Shown here: positions 53,942 to 62,340 of the stretch, one piece after another
How positions within the stretch are numbered: position 1 is the stretch's first letter
Layout of the letters: every line of letters begins with the position of its first letter
NCBI RefSeq assembly: GCF_026788005.1
Contig: NZ_JABEPE010000008.1
Span: 1 to 64,000, forward strand
Source of the DNA: Alteromonas sp. a30
GTDB taxonomy: Bacteria; Pseudomonadota; Gammaproteobacteria; Enterobacterales; Alteromonadaceae
Direction: 5' to 3'
DNA: 64,000 nucleotides
Translations under genes and position numbers: made by a program
The notes under the pieces: generated by a model
What the model saw: only the letters and a program-made list of their open reading frames with translations
The model's database searches: none
Told to the model about the DNA's origin: nothing

Positions 53942-54175
53942 ATGAGAATTCCGGTTGATGAACTCGAAAAAGAAACACTTTATGCCATCGCTGAATCTTT
54001 TGTTTTAAGAGAAGGAACGGATTACGGAGAAGTTGAAGCTTCACTAAAAGACAAAACACTACAAGTTATACAACAACTAAAAAGCGGCGAAGCAGTATTA
54101 ATTTTTAGTGAATTGCATGAAACTGTGGATGTTATCTCGAAGCAAGCATTCCAACAGCAACAAAGGGAAGATTAG
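53942..54175 (+). CDS. yheU: YheU family protein
   Basis: 77 residues from ATG 53942, matching the family start MRIPVDELEKETLYAIAESF; an upstream frame from 53879 overlaps yheT and adds unrelated residues. REGTDYGEVEASLKDK and VLIFSELHETVDVI are conserved YheU elements. The function is unknown. It closes the yheS-TIGR02444-yheT-yheU operon. Confidence 0.88.
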   Translation: MRIPVDELEKETLYAIAESFVLREGTDYGEVEASLKDKTLQVIQQLKSGEAVLIFSELHETVDVISKQAFQQQQRED

Positions 54176-54255
54176 AAAACAAGCCACCCTTGTAAAGTAA
54201 TGGCGCCTAGCTTTTCAATATTACGCATTGAAAAATGAGACGCCAAGTCGATACC

Positions 54256-54843
54256 TTACTGACTAAAGACAAGATTAGCATTAACAGGCACTGCGAGCGT
54301 TATCCCTGATAGCCCAGCCACTTTTTGTAGTGCCATCACACCATCCCCTAAGTCAAAATCTTTTGCTTGTACCACAATTGGCTTAGTGACCGATGCAGAC
54401 AATGACCCAACGCCGTCGTAACTCACAAGCAATTCAACATCAATTGCTTTTACTTTTCCGTGCAAGGTTAGGGTCGCTTTTTGGGTGGCGGTAAACTGCA
54501 CAGCTTTGCCAGTAACAACATTCTTTCTTAGTAATTCACTCAAATCTGATTTGATAATGGCTGTTTTAAACTGAGAGACTTCAAACAGCATTTCTTGCAT
54601 GCGTTGGTTGCGAATAGGAATACCGGTTTCTACCGAAGTAAGGTCAATATCAACCACCATCATTCCCTTTTCATCAATTTTTCCTGCGAGTTGTTTAAAT
54701 TGATGTACTTCGGCTATTTGCTCTTTTTTCACACTAATAAAATGAACTGAAGAAGCGTCATTGTCCAACATCCAGCCCGCATTCACATTCATAGATGCCG
54801 CTAATAAAGCGACGACAGAGACAAGTTTATTACACATTTTCAT
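54256..54843 (-). CDS. YceI-like periplasmic lipid-binding protein
   Basis: 195 residues with a signal peptide (LVSVVALLAASMNVNA). The mature protein has the YceI lipocalin-like layout: GWMLDNDASSVHFISVKKEQ at the start, GKIDEKGMMVVDIDLTSVET with IPIRNQRMQEMLFEVSQF (the typical 'RNxxMxxxLF' signature), and a closing LAVPVNANLVFS. YceI proteins bind polyisoprenoid-type lipids in the periplasm. It is transcribed behind cysQ (38 bp gap) but is probably functionally independent. Confidence 0.85.
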   Translation of the reverse strand: MKMCNKLVSVVALLAASMNVNAGWMLDNDASSVHFISVKKEQIAEVHQFKQLAGKIDEKGMMVVDIDLTSVETGIPIRNQRMQEMLFEVSQFKTAIIKSDLSELLRKNVVTGKAVQFTATQKATLTLHGKVKAIDVELLVSYDGVGSLSASVTKPIVVQAKDFDLGDGVMALQKVAGLSGITLAVPVNANLVFSQ

Positions 54844-54881
54844 GATGATAGAAGTTTTCCATTGATTGCGTTAAAAAGAAT

Positions 54882-55691
54882 TTAAAGAACGATGCTTTGC
54901 CAGTCTATTCGCTGATCACCCAGCACGATGAAATTTGGATTTTTTAGACTTTCCCTTAAATTATAAGTTAGTGGTTGAAAGTCAATTGCAAGGATCTTTC
55001 CTCCGGCTTCGGCCACAATACATTGCGCTGCTCCTGTGTCCCACTCCCCGGTTTCGCCAATACGCATAAACACATCAGCTTTGCCTTCTGCCACATAACA
55101 AGACTTTAACGAACAACTTCCCAACGCCAACGTCTCATAATGACGCTGATGACTCAATCTTGATAGCACCCATTCTGTCGGTTGCTCACGGCTGATTGCA
55201 ATGCGAATAGCATCATGCTGAGGATTTTCTAATTTACGTACTCGAATCGAGGAGGTATGACCTTGTGTCATTTTAAATGCGCCCGTTTCTTTGCAAGCAA
55301 AATACAAAATATCGGATGTAGGCCAGTAAATAACACCTATGACGGGGACATGGTTTTCAACTAAAGCAATATTCACCGCAAAATGACCGCTTTTAGCGAT
55401 AAATTCTTTAGTGCCATCTATTGGGTCAATTAACCAATAACGGTCCCAGCTTTGCCGCTCGGTAAGGCTACCATTGTTCTGTTCTTCCGACATAATAGGA
55501 ATGTCTGGGCTCGCTGCCTGAAGTGCTTTAACGATAATCTCATTAGCAAGAAAGTCGGCACTCGTTACCGGGGAATCATCACTTTTATTAAATCGCCTGA
55601 AGTTACCACTATGATAGATGTCCATCACATTTTCGCCGGCATCGACAGCGGCTTTTTTGGCAACGTCTAGAAGCGATGTTAATACTTGCAT
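54882..55691 (-). CDS. cysQ: 3'(2'),5'-bisphosphate nucleotidase CysQ
   Basis: 269 residues from ATG 55691; a longer frame overlaps nudE with shadow-like residues. CysQ hydrolyses 3'-phosphoadenosine 5'-phosphate, the by-product of sulphate assimilation. Metal-binding motifs of the inositol-monophosphatase superfamily are complete: PVTSADFLANE, IMSEEQN (Glu about 71), WLIDPIDGTKEFIA (about 90-103) and GEWDTGAAQCIVAEAGG near the C-terminus. It starts 1 bp behind the nudE stop codon, so the two are coupled. Confidence 0.92.
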   Translation of the reverse strand: MQVLTSLLDVAKKAAVDAGENVMDIYHSGNFRRFNKSDDSPVTSADFLANEIIVKALQAASPDIPIMSEEQNNGSLTERQSWDRYWLIDPIDGTKEFIAKSGHFAVNIALVENHVPVIGVIYWPTSDILYFACKETGAFKMTQGHTSSIRVRKLENPQHDAIRIAISREQPTEWVLSRLSHQRHYETLALGSCSLKSCYVAEGKADVFMRIGETGEWDTGAAQCIVAEAGGKILAIDFQPLTYNLRESLKNPNFIVLGDQRIDWQSIVL

Positions 55692-55692
55692 T

Positions 55693-56256
55693 TTACTTTT
55701 GCGCTCTCCATCTTTCTGCGAGTAACAAGGCAGCGATACTACGGGCTTCGGTGAAATCCTCTTGAGCCAACAATTGAGGTATATCATGAATGGACCACTC
55801 GACCACCTCTAAAGGCTCAGGCTCATCTCCTTCTAGGCGACTCGGATTCAAATTTTCGGCAACAAAAATGTCCATACTCGCATTGAAGAAGGTGGGAGCC
55901 ATGCTTACTGAGTGTAGCAGTGTAACGGAGGATGCAGCATATCCGACCTCTTCTTGCAGTTCTCGGTTCGCTGCTTGTTGTGGGGATTCGCCCGGATCTA
56001 TTAACCCTTTTGGAAAGCCAAGTTGATAGGAATGCGTACCCGCAGCGTACTCTCGAATGAGTAATAACGTTTCAGCATTGATAAAAGGAACGATCATAAC
56101 AGCACCGCGCCCCGACCCCGCCATACGCTCAAATGTTCTTTGCTCGCCATTTGAAAATGTTAAATCGACTTCTTCCACGGCAAAAAGCCGACTTCTTGCC
56201 ACGATATTGCGCTCGGTAATCTCGGGCAAAAGCTTGTTTGGATCTATTTTACTCAT
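55693..56256 (-). CDS. nudE: ADP-compounds hydrolase NudE
   Basis: 187 residues. The Nudix box is complete (GLIDPGESPQQAANRELQEE, followed by VGY; about 86-108), giving the Mg-binding helix. Flanking motifs AAGTHSYQLGFPKG and SMAPTFFNASMDIFVAENL are those of NudE, which hydrolyses ADP-ribose, Ap3A and NADH. Coupling to cysQ is common in this order of bacteria; both enzymes clear adenosine nucleotides. It is divergent from yrfG with a 61-bp gap. Confidence 0.92.
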   Translation of the reverse strand: MSKIDPNKLLPEITERNIVARSRLFAVEEVDLTFSNGEQRTFERMAGSGRGAVMIVPFINAETLLLIREYAAGTHSYQLGFPKGLIDPGESPQQAANRELQEEVGYAASSVTLLHSVSMAPTFFNASMDIFVAENLNPSRLEGDEPEPLEVVEWSIHDIPQLLAQEDFTEARSIAALLLAERWRAQK

Positions 56257-56317
56257 TTACCTACCAAGTCATATTTTCTATGATTGAATACTATAACCCT
56301 AATAAATTTAAAAGCCT

Positions 56318-56995
56318 ATGTTACCTTGGAATGAAATTGAAACCGTTCTTTTAGATATGGATGGCACCCTTCTAGATCTCCACTTTGATAATCACTTTTG
56401 GCTTGATTTTCTTCCCCAAAAACTTGCACAGAAAGATCAAGTTAGCCTGGAACAAGCAAAAGATAACATCATGCAGGAGTATGAAAAGGTAGCCGGAACC
56501 ATAAGTTGGTATTGTTTGGATTACTGGACCGAAAAGCTCAACATCGACATCATGGAAGCGAAGCGAGAGATCCAGCATCTTATTCGAATGCGCGACGACA
56601 CATTGCCTTTTTTGGACGCGCTACACGAATCGGGTAGAAATGTGTACTTAGTGACTAACGCACATCCGGGAAGCTTATCGTTAAAAGTTGAACGTACACA
56701 GCTCGATGCTCATATTGATACCCTTATCTCAACCCATGAATTTGGTGTTACCAAGGAATCACAACTGCTTTGGCAAAAGCTGCACGCCCATTTAGGGTTC
56801 GATCCAAAGCACACGCTGTTTGTTGACGACAGCATTGGCATTTTAGAAGCGGCTAAAACCTTCGGTATCCAATATAATTTGGCCGTGCGTAATCCTGACA
56901 GCAAAGCACCATCCCGCGACATACATCATTTTCCAGCGGTTGAAGATTACCGTACTTTGATAAATGACATACGTCAGCAACCTTGGCAGCAATAA
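56318..56995 (+). CDS. yrfG: HAD-family GMP/IMP nucleotidase YrfG
   Basis: 225 residues. HAD motif I is VLLDMDGTLLDLHFDNHFWL (about 11-30, with the nucleophile and acid Asp pair), motif II VTNAHPGSL (Thr/Asn), motif III Lys in THEFGVTKESQ and motif IV FVDDSIGILEAA. The 'DLHFDNHFW' extension is specific to the YrfG group, which dephosphorylates GMP and IMP. It is divergent from nudE, the same neighbourhood as E. coli yrfE-yrfG. Confidence 0.9.
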   Translation: MLPWNEIETVLLDMDGTLLDLHFDNHFWLDFLPQKLAQKDQVSLEQAKDNIMQEYEKVAGTISWYCLDYWTEKLNIDIMEAKREIQHLIRMRDDTLPFLDALHESGRNVYLVTNAHPGSLSLKVERTQLDAHIDTLISTHEFGVTKESQLLWQKLHAHLGFDPKHTLFVDDSIGILEAAKTFGIQYNLAVRNPDSKAPSRDIHHFPAVEDYRTLINDIRQQPWQQ

Positions 56996-57058
56996 ACATA
57001 TAATCTTTACGCTATTCTTTGTCGTAGACATTTTTATTTCTCGATAAGGAATAGCGCA

Positions 57059-58600
57059 ATGCCTTCAGCGCTTCGATTAATTCTTGGCGACCAACTCACC
57101 GAATCGCTCGACATCATCCAACAAGCAGATCCGGCTTCCGATTTATTTTTCATGGCAGAGGTGGACCAAGAAGCCACCCACGTGAAGCATCATGGAAAGA
57201 AGATTGCGTTTATCTTCTCAGCGATGCGCCACTTCGCTAAATCTCTACAGAAAAGTGGCTTTCGAGTGCGTTATACAACCATTACCGACACCAACAACAC
57301 CCACACATTATTCGATGAAGTCAAGCGTATTATCGGCAACCGAACCTTTCAACGCATCATCATCACTGAGCCAAGTGAGTACCATTTAAAACATTCGATT
57401 ACGACTTGGGAAGGTGCCTTAGGAATACCCGTTGAAATCTTGCCAGACACTCGCTTTCTATGCTCACATCAGGATTTCCAAGCTTGGGCCCAAGGTAAAA
57501 CTCAACTCAGGATGGAAATGTTTTACCGAGTCATGCGTCAGAAAACCACTATTCTCATGCAGGACGGCAATCCAGAAGGCGGAAAATGGAATTATGATTC
57601 AGCCAACCAAGCTCCCTACAAGGGTGAACCACCACTTCCTCAACCTTTGACTTTTCAACCTGACGACATAACACACCAAGTATTACAGGATGTCGGATCA
57701 CGCTTTTCAGGACACTTTGGCGCATTGCATCCCTTTAACCTAGCCGTCACACGAGAACAGGCTCTACAGGTATTGAACGACTTCGTTGCACACCGCCTGC
57801 CCTTTTTTGGCACTTATCAAGATGCCATGATCCAAGGCGAGCCTTGGATGTTTCATTCTCTACTTAGCGCCTATATCAATGTTGGCCTGCTTTTACCACT
57901 GGAAGTCATTCAGGCCGCTGAACAGGCGTTTTACGCTGGCACAGCGCCTTTAAACGCTGTAGAGGGCTTTATCCGACAAATTTTAGGATGGAGGGAATAC
58001 GTAAGGGGCGTTTACTGGATGATGATGCCTGAATATCGCCAAGAAAACTTCTTCAACGCCACACAAGCACTGCCTACACTTTACTGGGATGGCAAAACGC
58101 AAATGAATTGCTTAAAGCAATGTGTGACCGAAACACTTGAAAATGCTTACGCTCACCACATACAGCGGTTAATGGTTCTAGGCAATTTTGCGTCACTCAC
58201 TCAAGTAGACCCTCATGAAATCAATGAATGGTTTTGGATTGTCTATCTTGACGCTTTTGAATGGGTTGAACTGCCAAATGTAACCGGCATGGCATTATTC
58301 GCTGATGGCGGCAAGCTTGCCAGCAAACCTTACATCGCCAGCGGTAACTACATCCGTAAAATGTCTAATTATTGTACTAAATGCCATTATGACGTTAATT
58401 TAAAATCTGGCCCAAAAGCTTGCCCATTTAACTACCTTTATTGGTATTTTTTACTAAAAAACCAAGAAAAACTTAGCAAAAATAGTCGTTTAAGGATGCC
58501 ACTAAACAACCTAAATAAAATGGAGGACGAGAAGAAAAGACAAATCAAAGAAGATTCGCTTATATTCTTAAAAAAATTAAATAATAACGAATTAATTTAA
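57059..58600 (+). CDS. Photolyase/cryptochrome-related protein, FeS-BCP class
   Basis: 513 residues. The N-terminal alpha/beta domain starts LRLILGDQLTESLDII, the form used by the deoxyribodipyrimidine photolyase-related (FeS-BCP, CryB/PhrB) class. The C-terminal catalytic domain binds FAD (MFHSLLSAYINVGLLLPLEV, then FIRQILGWREYVRGVYW), and four cysteines in the typical arrangement (a Cys near 349, then CTKCHYD and KACPFNYLYW) should hold a 4Fe-4S cluster. Members repair 6-4 photoproducts or act as blue-light sensors. The gene has its own ribosome site and stands between yrfG and small unknown genes; no light-regulated partner is obvious. Confidence 0.88.
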   Translation: MPSALRLILGDQLTESLDIIQQADPASDLFFMAEVDQEATHVKHHGKKIAFIFSAMRHFAKSLQKSGFRVRYTTITDTNNTHTLFDEVKRIIGNRTFQRIIITEPSEYHLKHSITTWEGALGIPVEILPDTRFLCSHQDFQAWAQGKTQLRMEMFYRVMRQKTTILMQDGNPEGGKWNYDSANQAPYKGEPPLPQPLTFQPDDITHQVLQDVGSRFSGHFGALHPFNLAVTREQALQVLNDFVAHRLPFFGTYQDAMIQGEPWMFHSLLSAYINVGLLLPLEVIQAAEQAFYAGTAPLNAVEGFIRQILGWREYVRGVYWMMMPEYRQENFFNATQALPTLYWDGKTQMNCLKQCVTETLENAYAHHIQRLMVLGNFASLTQVDPHEINEWFWIVYLDAFEWVELPNVTGMALFADGGKLASKPYIASGNYIRKMSNYCTKCHYDVNLKSGPKACPFNYLYWYFLLKNQEKLSKNSRLRMPLNNLNKMEDEKKRQIKEDSLIFLKKLNNNELI

Positions 58601-58752
58601 AGCCGGAGATATTTAAGGTTTTACCAAGTCTATTATGTAATTTTTATTTACCCGACAGTAACCTTTCCGAAGATTAAAAAGATTGGTACCTGCCCACTTC
58701 CATACCGCAAAGAAACTCGAATACAAAAACAAGCAGATACATCTCATACACC

Positions 58753-59040
58753 TCAATCTACCTCTTTGTCCTTAAATAAAGATTCGCAATGCAACTGCTT
58801 ATCAAACAAATGCTTAAGTGCTATTTCGCCCATACGAGTTTTTTGCGCTAACAATTGTAAGAACTCTGCATTAACCTTGCCTCGGTTCAAGTAATTTCTG
58901 AATGTTTGAAGTTTTCCCTTCTCAGGAGTGACACCATAAAGATGCTCATAGAAATGAGCAATATTCGTGAAATCCATCTGAATAATATACTTAACCCTTC
59001 GCCGAATGGTCTCTGCACCATCGATATCTAACTCCAACAT
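58753..59040 (-). CDS. Small helical protein, unknown, possibly HTH-like
   Basis: About 95 residues from ATG 59040, which is preceded by AAGAAGAGG; an upstream frame to 59112 lacks support. It is predicted all-helical, with ETIRRRVKYIIQMDFTNIAH followed by FRNYLNRGKVNAEFLQLLAQ, a spacing that loosely recalls DUF6471-type helix-turn-helix domains. This similarity is weak. It lies alone between a photolyase gene and a small XRE gene, with AT-rich DNA on both sides. Confidence 0.5.
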   Translation of the reverse strand: MLELDIDGAETIRRRVKYIIQMDFTNIAHFYEHLYGVTPEKGKLQTFRNYLNRGKVNAEFLQLLAQKTRMGEIALKHLFDKQLHCESLFKDKEVD

Positions 59041-59357
59041 AAGCAACCTCTTCTTGGGTGGAGAACAGAATGAAAGCGTTCTTACCTTACCTCCAAACGC
59101 CCCCGGTAGCAAAGGGTTATATTCGATAAAACTTATATAAAGTAATGACTTACATAACTTTTTTTTGATTTGCCGAAGAGACTAATGAAAGGTTTTAAGA
59201 TGTATAATTTTGTTTCTTTCAGGCGTTAAAAATAAAGGGTATTAAATCCTACACCCAAAAAAGGTCAAAAGATTATTAAACTAGTCATTATGGATTTGCG
59301 ACATACTCAATCATGATTTACATTTAATATTAATTTTAAAAACAGGAATGGTTATTT
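59041..59357. other. AT-rich divergent gap between two small regulator-like genes
   Basis: About 320 bp, strongly AT-rich. No gene, hairpin terminator or clear operator was recognised. An AGGA ribosome site at 59344-59347 precedes the ATG of the XRE gene by 10 nt. Confidence 0.55.
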
Positions 59358-59579
59358 ATGAGTCCTTATGAACACAACCTCATCATTACTGGCGATGTAT
59401 TGCGTACTTGGAGAAAGCAAGCAGGTATGACACAAACGGAAGCAGCTCAGTCCATAAATATAAAAACTCGTCGGACAATTAATAATTGGGAGAGAGGATT
59501 TTCTTCTCCTTCTCACAATCATGTTATTGCGTTAGCGAAAAAATATGGCACTTATAAACAATTGTTAGAGTTGCTTTAA
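59358..59579 (+). CDS. Small XRE-family HTH protein
   Basis: 73 residues, essentially one helix-turn-helix domain: GDVLRTWRKQAGMTQTEAAQ, then SINIKTRRTINNWERG and a C-terminal helix (HVIALAKKYGTYKQLLELL). The layout fits XRE-type DNA-binding proteins of mobile or accessory genes. It is followed 20 bp later by a 60-residue frame with its own ribosome site (GAGAGG), so the two probably form one transcript. Higher AT content than the neighbouring gsp genes suggests recent arrival. Confidence 0.7.
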   Translation: MSPYEHNLIITGDVLRTWRKQAGMTQTEAAQSINIKTRRTINNWERGFSSPSHNHVIALAKKYGTYKQLLELL

Positions 59580-59599
59580 TGTAAGAGAGGAAATGCACA

Positions 59600-59782
59600 A
59601 TGTTACCGGAATCAGTAAGCACTCAAGAGTTTATTGAGGCAAATAAAAAAGCAGAAAAACAAATTAAAGCCTTTGTTGGTAACAGGCAAACAATATCAGC
59701 TTCAGACGCCATTATACTTACGAAGACGCTGAAACTTTCAAAAAATTCTGTCATGAAAACGTTTTTAAGACACCATTCCTAG
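59600..59782 (+). CDS. Small hypothetical protein, possibly frameshifted at its 3' end
   Basis: 60 residues (ESVSTQEFIEANKKAEKQIK, then FVGNRQTISASDAIILTKTL), with a ribosome site. It ends in TAG at 59780-59782. In another frame, from about 59773 to the TAA at 59832-59834, the sequence reads IPSLSEERIQPLLSELEAM, which looks like a natural protein ending. A single indel near 59770 would join the two into a protein of about 78 residues. Family unknown; it may be the partner of the XRE protein before it. Confidence 0.45.
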   Translation: MLPESVSTQEFIEANKKAEKQIKAFVGNRQTISASDAIILTKTLKLSKNSVMKTFLRHHS

Positions 59783-59836
59783 TTTATCGGAAGAGCGAAT
59801 ACAGCCTTTATTGAGCGAGTTAGAGGCCATGTAAGA

Positions 59837-60604
59837 TTAGATAGCGATCGAATAGTAGCCTTGGCTATCAGCTCGCCCAAACAAGGAAGCGGCTTGATGT
59901 ACTTCTTTAGGAAGCGTTTCATTAGGCTTAAAGCGTCCATTTGCCTTAATTTGGCCTTGTGCCGATAACGTCGCAGTGACGTCCAAGTTCAGCACATTTT
60001 CGGGGTTAACTTGTACCTGAATGCTGTCTTCTACACACTGAATTTGAGCTTTGAACTGCCCAAAATCGATCATGCCAGTTGTGCCCGAAACCGCAGCGTT
60101 ACCCCAACCACCATTGGCTGTAATGGCTAAACATTGGTTCTTCTTTAATGAGTAAGTAATATTGCTCGCATCTAGATAAAAACGACCAGATGCCCGCACA
60201 GGAATGGGTAAAGGCACCTGCGCTAACACAAGGTGGGTTGGCAAGAAAAGCGTTCCCTCTTGAACATCAAGCGTTTGGCTAAATAACGAGAAATTCACGT
60301 TGCCTTTAAACGAGATAAGATCCGGCAGATTAGCGTTACCCGCATGAATATCGACACTAACCTTTCCTATCAGTAGCGAAAAAACACTTAAATCCCAGTG
60401 TAATGATTCAACTTGTACGCCCTCTACAGTAACGGTATCCGCGCTCCCGTCCCATAGTGTTCCATTGACACCAGTAATGCTGATACTCGAAGGTAATGGG
60501 ATACGATTGATAACTTGTGTTGCGGGTAGGTTGGCAACAACCAATATAAGATAAAACACTACAGCAACGACGATTAACTTAACTTTATGTTGTTGCAACT
60601 CCAA
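59837..60604 (-). CDS. gspN: Type II secretion system protein N
   Basis: 255 residues. One N-terminal membrane segment (VKLIVVAVVFYLILVVANLP) precedes a periplasmic beta-rich domain with the GspN pattern GVNGTLWDGSADTVTVEGVQ and LHWDLSVFSLLIGKVSVDIH. GspN is an accessory subunit of some type II secretion machines. It is the last gene of the cluster, 64 bp behind gspM, and no further gsp gene follows; gspO is expected elsewhere. Confidence 0.88.
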   Translation of the reverse strand: MELQQHKVKLIVVAVVFYLILVVANLPATQVINRIPLPSSISITGVNGTLWDGSADTVTVEGVQVESLHWDLSVFSLLIGKVSVDIHAGNANLPDLISFKGNVNFSLFSQTLDVQEGTLFLPTHLVLAQVPLPIPVRASGRFYLDASNITYSLKKNQCLAITANGGWGNAAVSGTTGMIDFGQFKAQIQCVEDSIQVQVNPENVLNLDVTATLSAQGQIKANGRFKPNETLPKEVHQAASLFGRADSQGYYSIAI

Positions 60605-60668
60605 ACCACGACCTCTTTGTTAAGCTGTAAAAAAGAAACGGGACTTAAAGCCCCGCTGTACTGAAATA

Positions 60669-61145
60669 TTATTTACTGAGTCTTAGTCGACGAACCTTAA
60701 TCATGCCAACTTCGTCAGATTCAGCAATATCGGCCTCAGCGACGCTTATTCCCATCTGCTCCAGTTGTTGCAGCCAAGCCAACACATTATTAAAAGGGGC
60801 TTTATCAACCCACACTTGAATGTCATCTTTTTGAGGCTGCATCCGTGAAATATCGATACTAAAGCGTGCAGCTGTTTGGTTAACAGCTTGTGGTAGCGAG
60901 CCATTAAAGCCTCCATGGCTGCCAGCGGATTGCTTTAGTTGAATCGCCTTTGTTGCATTCTCTTTAACCCAAACTAGGAGTTCTTGCTGCCTTTCTACCG
61001 ATGCTCTGTTGGTTTTGATGGATTGTTGCAATGGCGACCAAATAACAAAATAAAATAGTGCAATTACGATAACCACACTCGCTATAACCACTAATTTTTT
61101 CTCGCGATCATTCAGGGCATTGTATTTTTCTAATAATTGATTCAC
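60669..61145 (-). CDS. gspM: Type II secretion system protein M
   Basis: 158 residues. The cytoplasmic start contains YNALNDREKKLVVIA, the family signature before the single membrane segment (VIVIALFYFVIWSPL). A periplasmic ferredoxin-like domain with LPQAVNQTAARFSIDISRMQ and FNNVLAWLQQLEQMGISVAE follows. GspM pairs with GspL in the inner-membrane platform. It starts 1 bp behind the gspL stop codon. Confidence 0.9.
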   Translation of the reverse strand: MNQLLEKYNALNDREKKLVVIASVVIVIALFYFVIWSPLQQSIKTNRASVERQQELLVWVKENATKAIQLKQSAGSHGGFNGSLPQAVNQTAARFSIDISRMQPQKDDIQVWVDKAPFNNVLAWLQQLEQMGISVAEADIAESDEVGMIKVRRLRLSK

Positions 61146-61146
61146 G

Positions 61147-62340
61147 CTAACTCCTTATGATCAAGGATCCCATAACGAGATCATCTCGGTTATTGATAGC
61201 GCCTTGTTGCACTTCGAACCCTTGTTGCTCAGCCAATGTTTTAAACTTCTCTAGAGATTCGAAATTACTAGCTACCGCTTGTAGACGAATCTCCGCGCGA
61301 TTTCTATCAAAACGAATCGTTTGAGGTTTTACTTTGCTGCTGGAAAAAGCAGGAGAAAGTTGGGAAAGCATCACCAGCATTGATGTGCCGCCGCTACTCC
61401 CTTCCAAGACCTGCATTTTTTGGTTCATTTGCTTACGTACACTAACAATACGTCTCACTTCAGGAAACGCCCGACGAAACTCTTCTTGGATCTCTGCCTT
61501 TAATGCGTTTGACTCACTGCTGTAATGACTCGCCTGCCAACCTTTGTCGGCCAAGGTCGCTAGCAATGAAACTCCGGCCAAAATCGCCGCTAAACGCCAC
61601 TTTTTAAATCCACCATTGGTGTTTTGTTTCGGCCTAAATTCACCCTGCAATAAATTGAAACTTGAGGCCATCGCGCCCTTTGCCAGCACTTCCATTGGCA
61701 ATGCTGAAATATCGGGCTGCAATTCGGTATTCGGAATGGCAGGAATTTCTAGCTCTGTCAGGTTTTGAATGACAACTTTTTCTTCCTGATGCTTTGTTAG
61801 GTGTGCAATTGCGGGAATCATCCACGAAACCTCCCCTTGAACACCTTGCCAATGCGACTGTCTGAGCAATATCTCATTACCCAACATCATTGCCGTCCAA
61901 GCACCTTCAACATGAGGCAACGCGAGCACATCAGGCACCAGTCGAGAACAGCTCAATCCAGCCTCGTTCATGGTGTCTATCCAAAAGTGCATTTTTTCTT
62001 TTTGCACAACCGCGATGTTTTGCAACTCACCTTCTCGACCACCAATAGCAAAATAGGTCGACTCAATGTCAGTGGTCACATCATCTTCAAGCATAAACGG
62101 AATAGCAGCCAATGCTTTGCTGCCGACTTTCGCTGGAAGCGTTATTTGCTTTAACAAAACGTCACTGCCGGGGACCAATGCAATAATGGATCTGTTGCCA
62201 GCTCTGTCTCGCAGAGTCGACAATTCAGAGGCATCGGGTAACACCCCAGACGCAATGATCTCGTTCTGTTCAGCAGACCACACTAGCCAATTAACGGGCT
62301 CTTGTATTTGCGAACCTAAACGGATGACCAACTGTTCCAC
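61147..62340 (-). CDS. gspL: Type II secretion system protein L
   Basis: 397 residues from GTG 62340, immediately behind the gspK stop. An actin-like cytoplasmic domain (about 1-240) binds the GspE ATPase and is followed by one membrane segment (LAAILAGVSLLATLADKGW, about 250-268) and a periplasmic ferredoxin-like domain. PAKVGSKALAAIPFMLEDDV and EFRRAFPEVRRIVSVRKQM are typical GspL segments. Contiguity with gspK and gspM indicates one operon. Confidence 0.9.
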   Translation of the reverse strand: MEQLVIRLGSQIQEPVNWLVWSAEQNEIIASGVLPDASELSTLRDRAGNRSIIALVPGSDVLLKQITLPAKVGSKALAAIPFMLEDDVTTDIESTYFAIGGREGELQNIAVVQKEKMHFWIDTMNEAGLSCSRLVPDVLALPHVEGAWTAMMLGNEILLRQSHWQGVQGEVSWMIPAIAHLTKHQEEKVVIQNLTELEIPAIPNTELQPDISALPMEVLAKGAMASSFNLLQGEFRPKQNTNGGFKKWRLAAILAGVSLLATLADKGWQASHYSSESNALKAEIQEEFRRAFPEVRRIVSVRKQMNQKMQVLEGSSGGTSMLVMLSQLSPAFSSSKVKPQTIRFDRNRAEIRLQAVASNFESLEKFKTLAEQQGFEVQQGAINNRDDLVMGSLIIRS

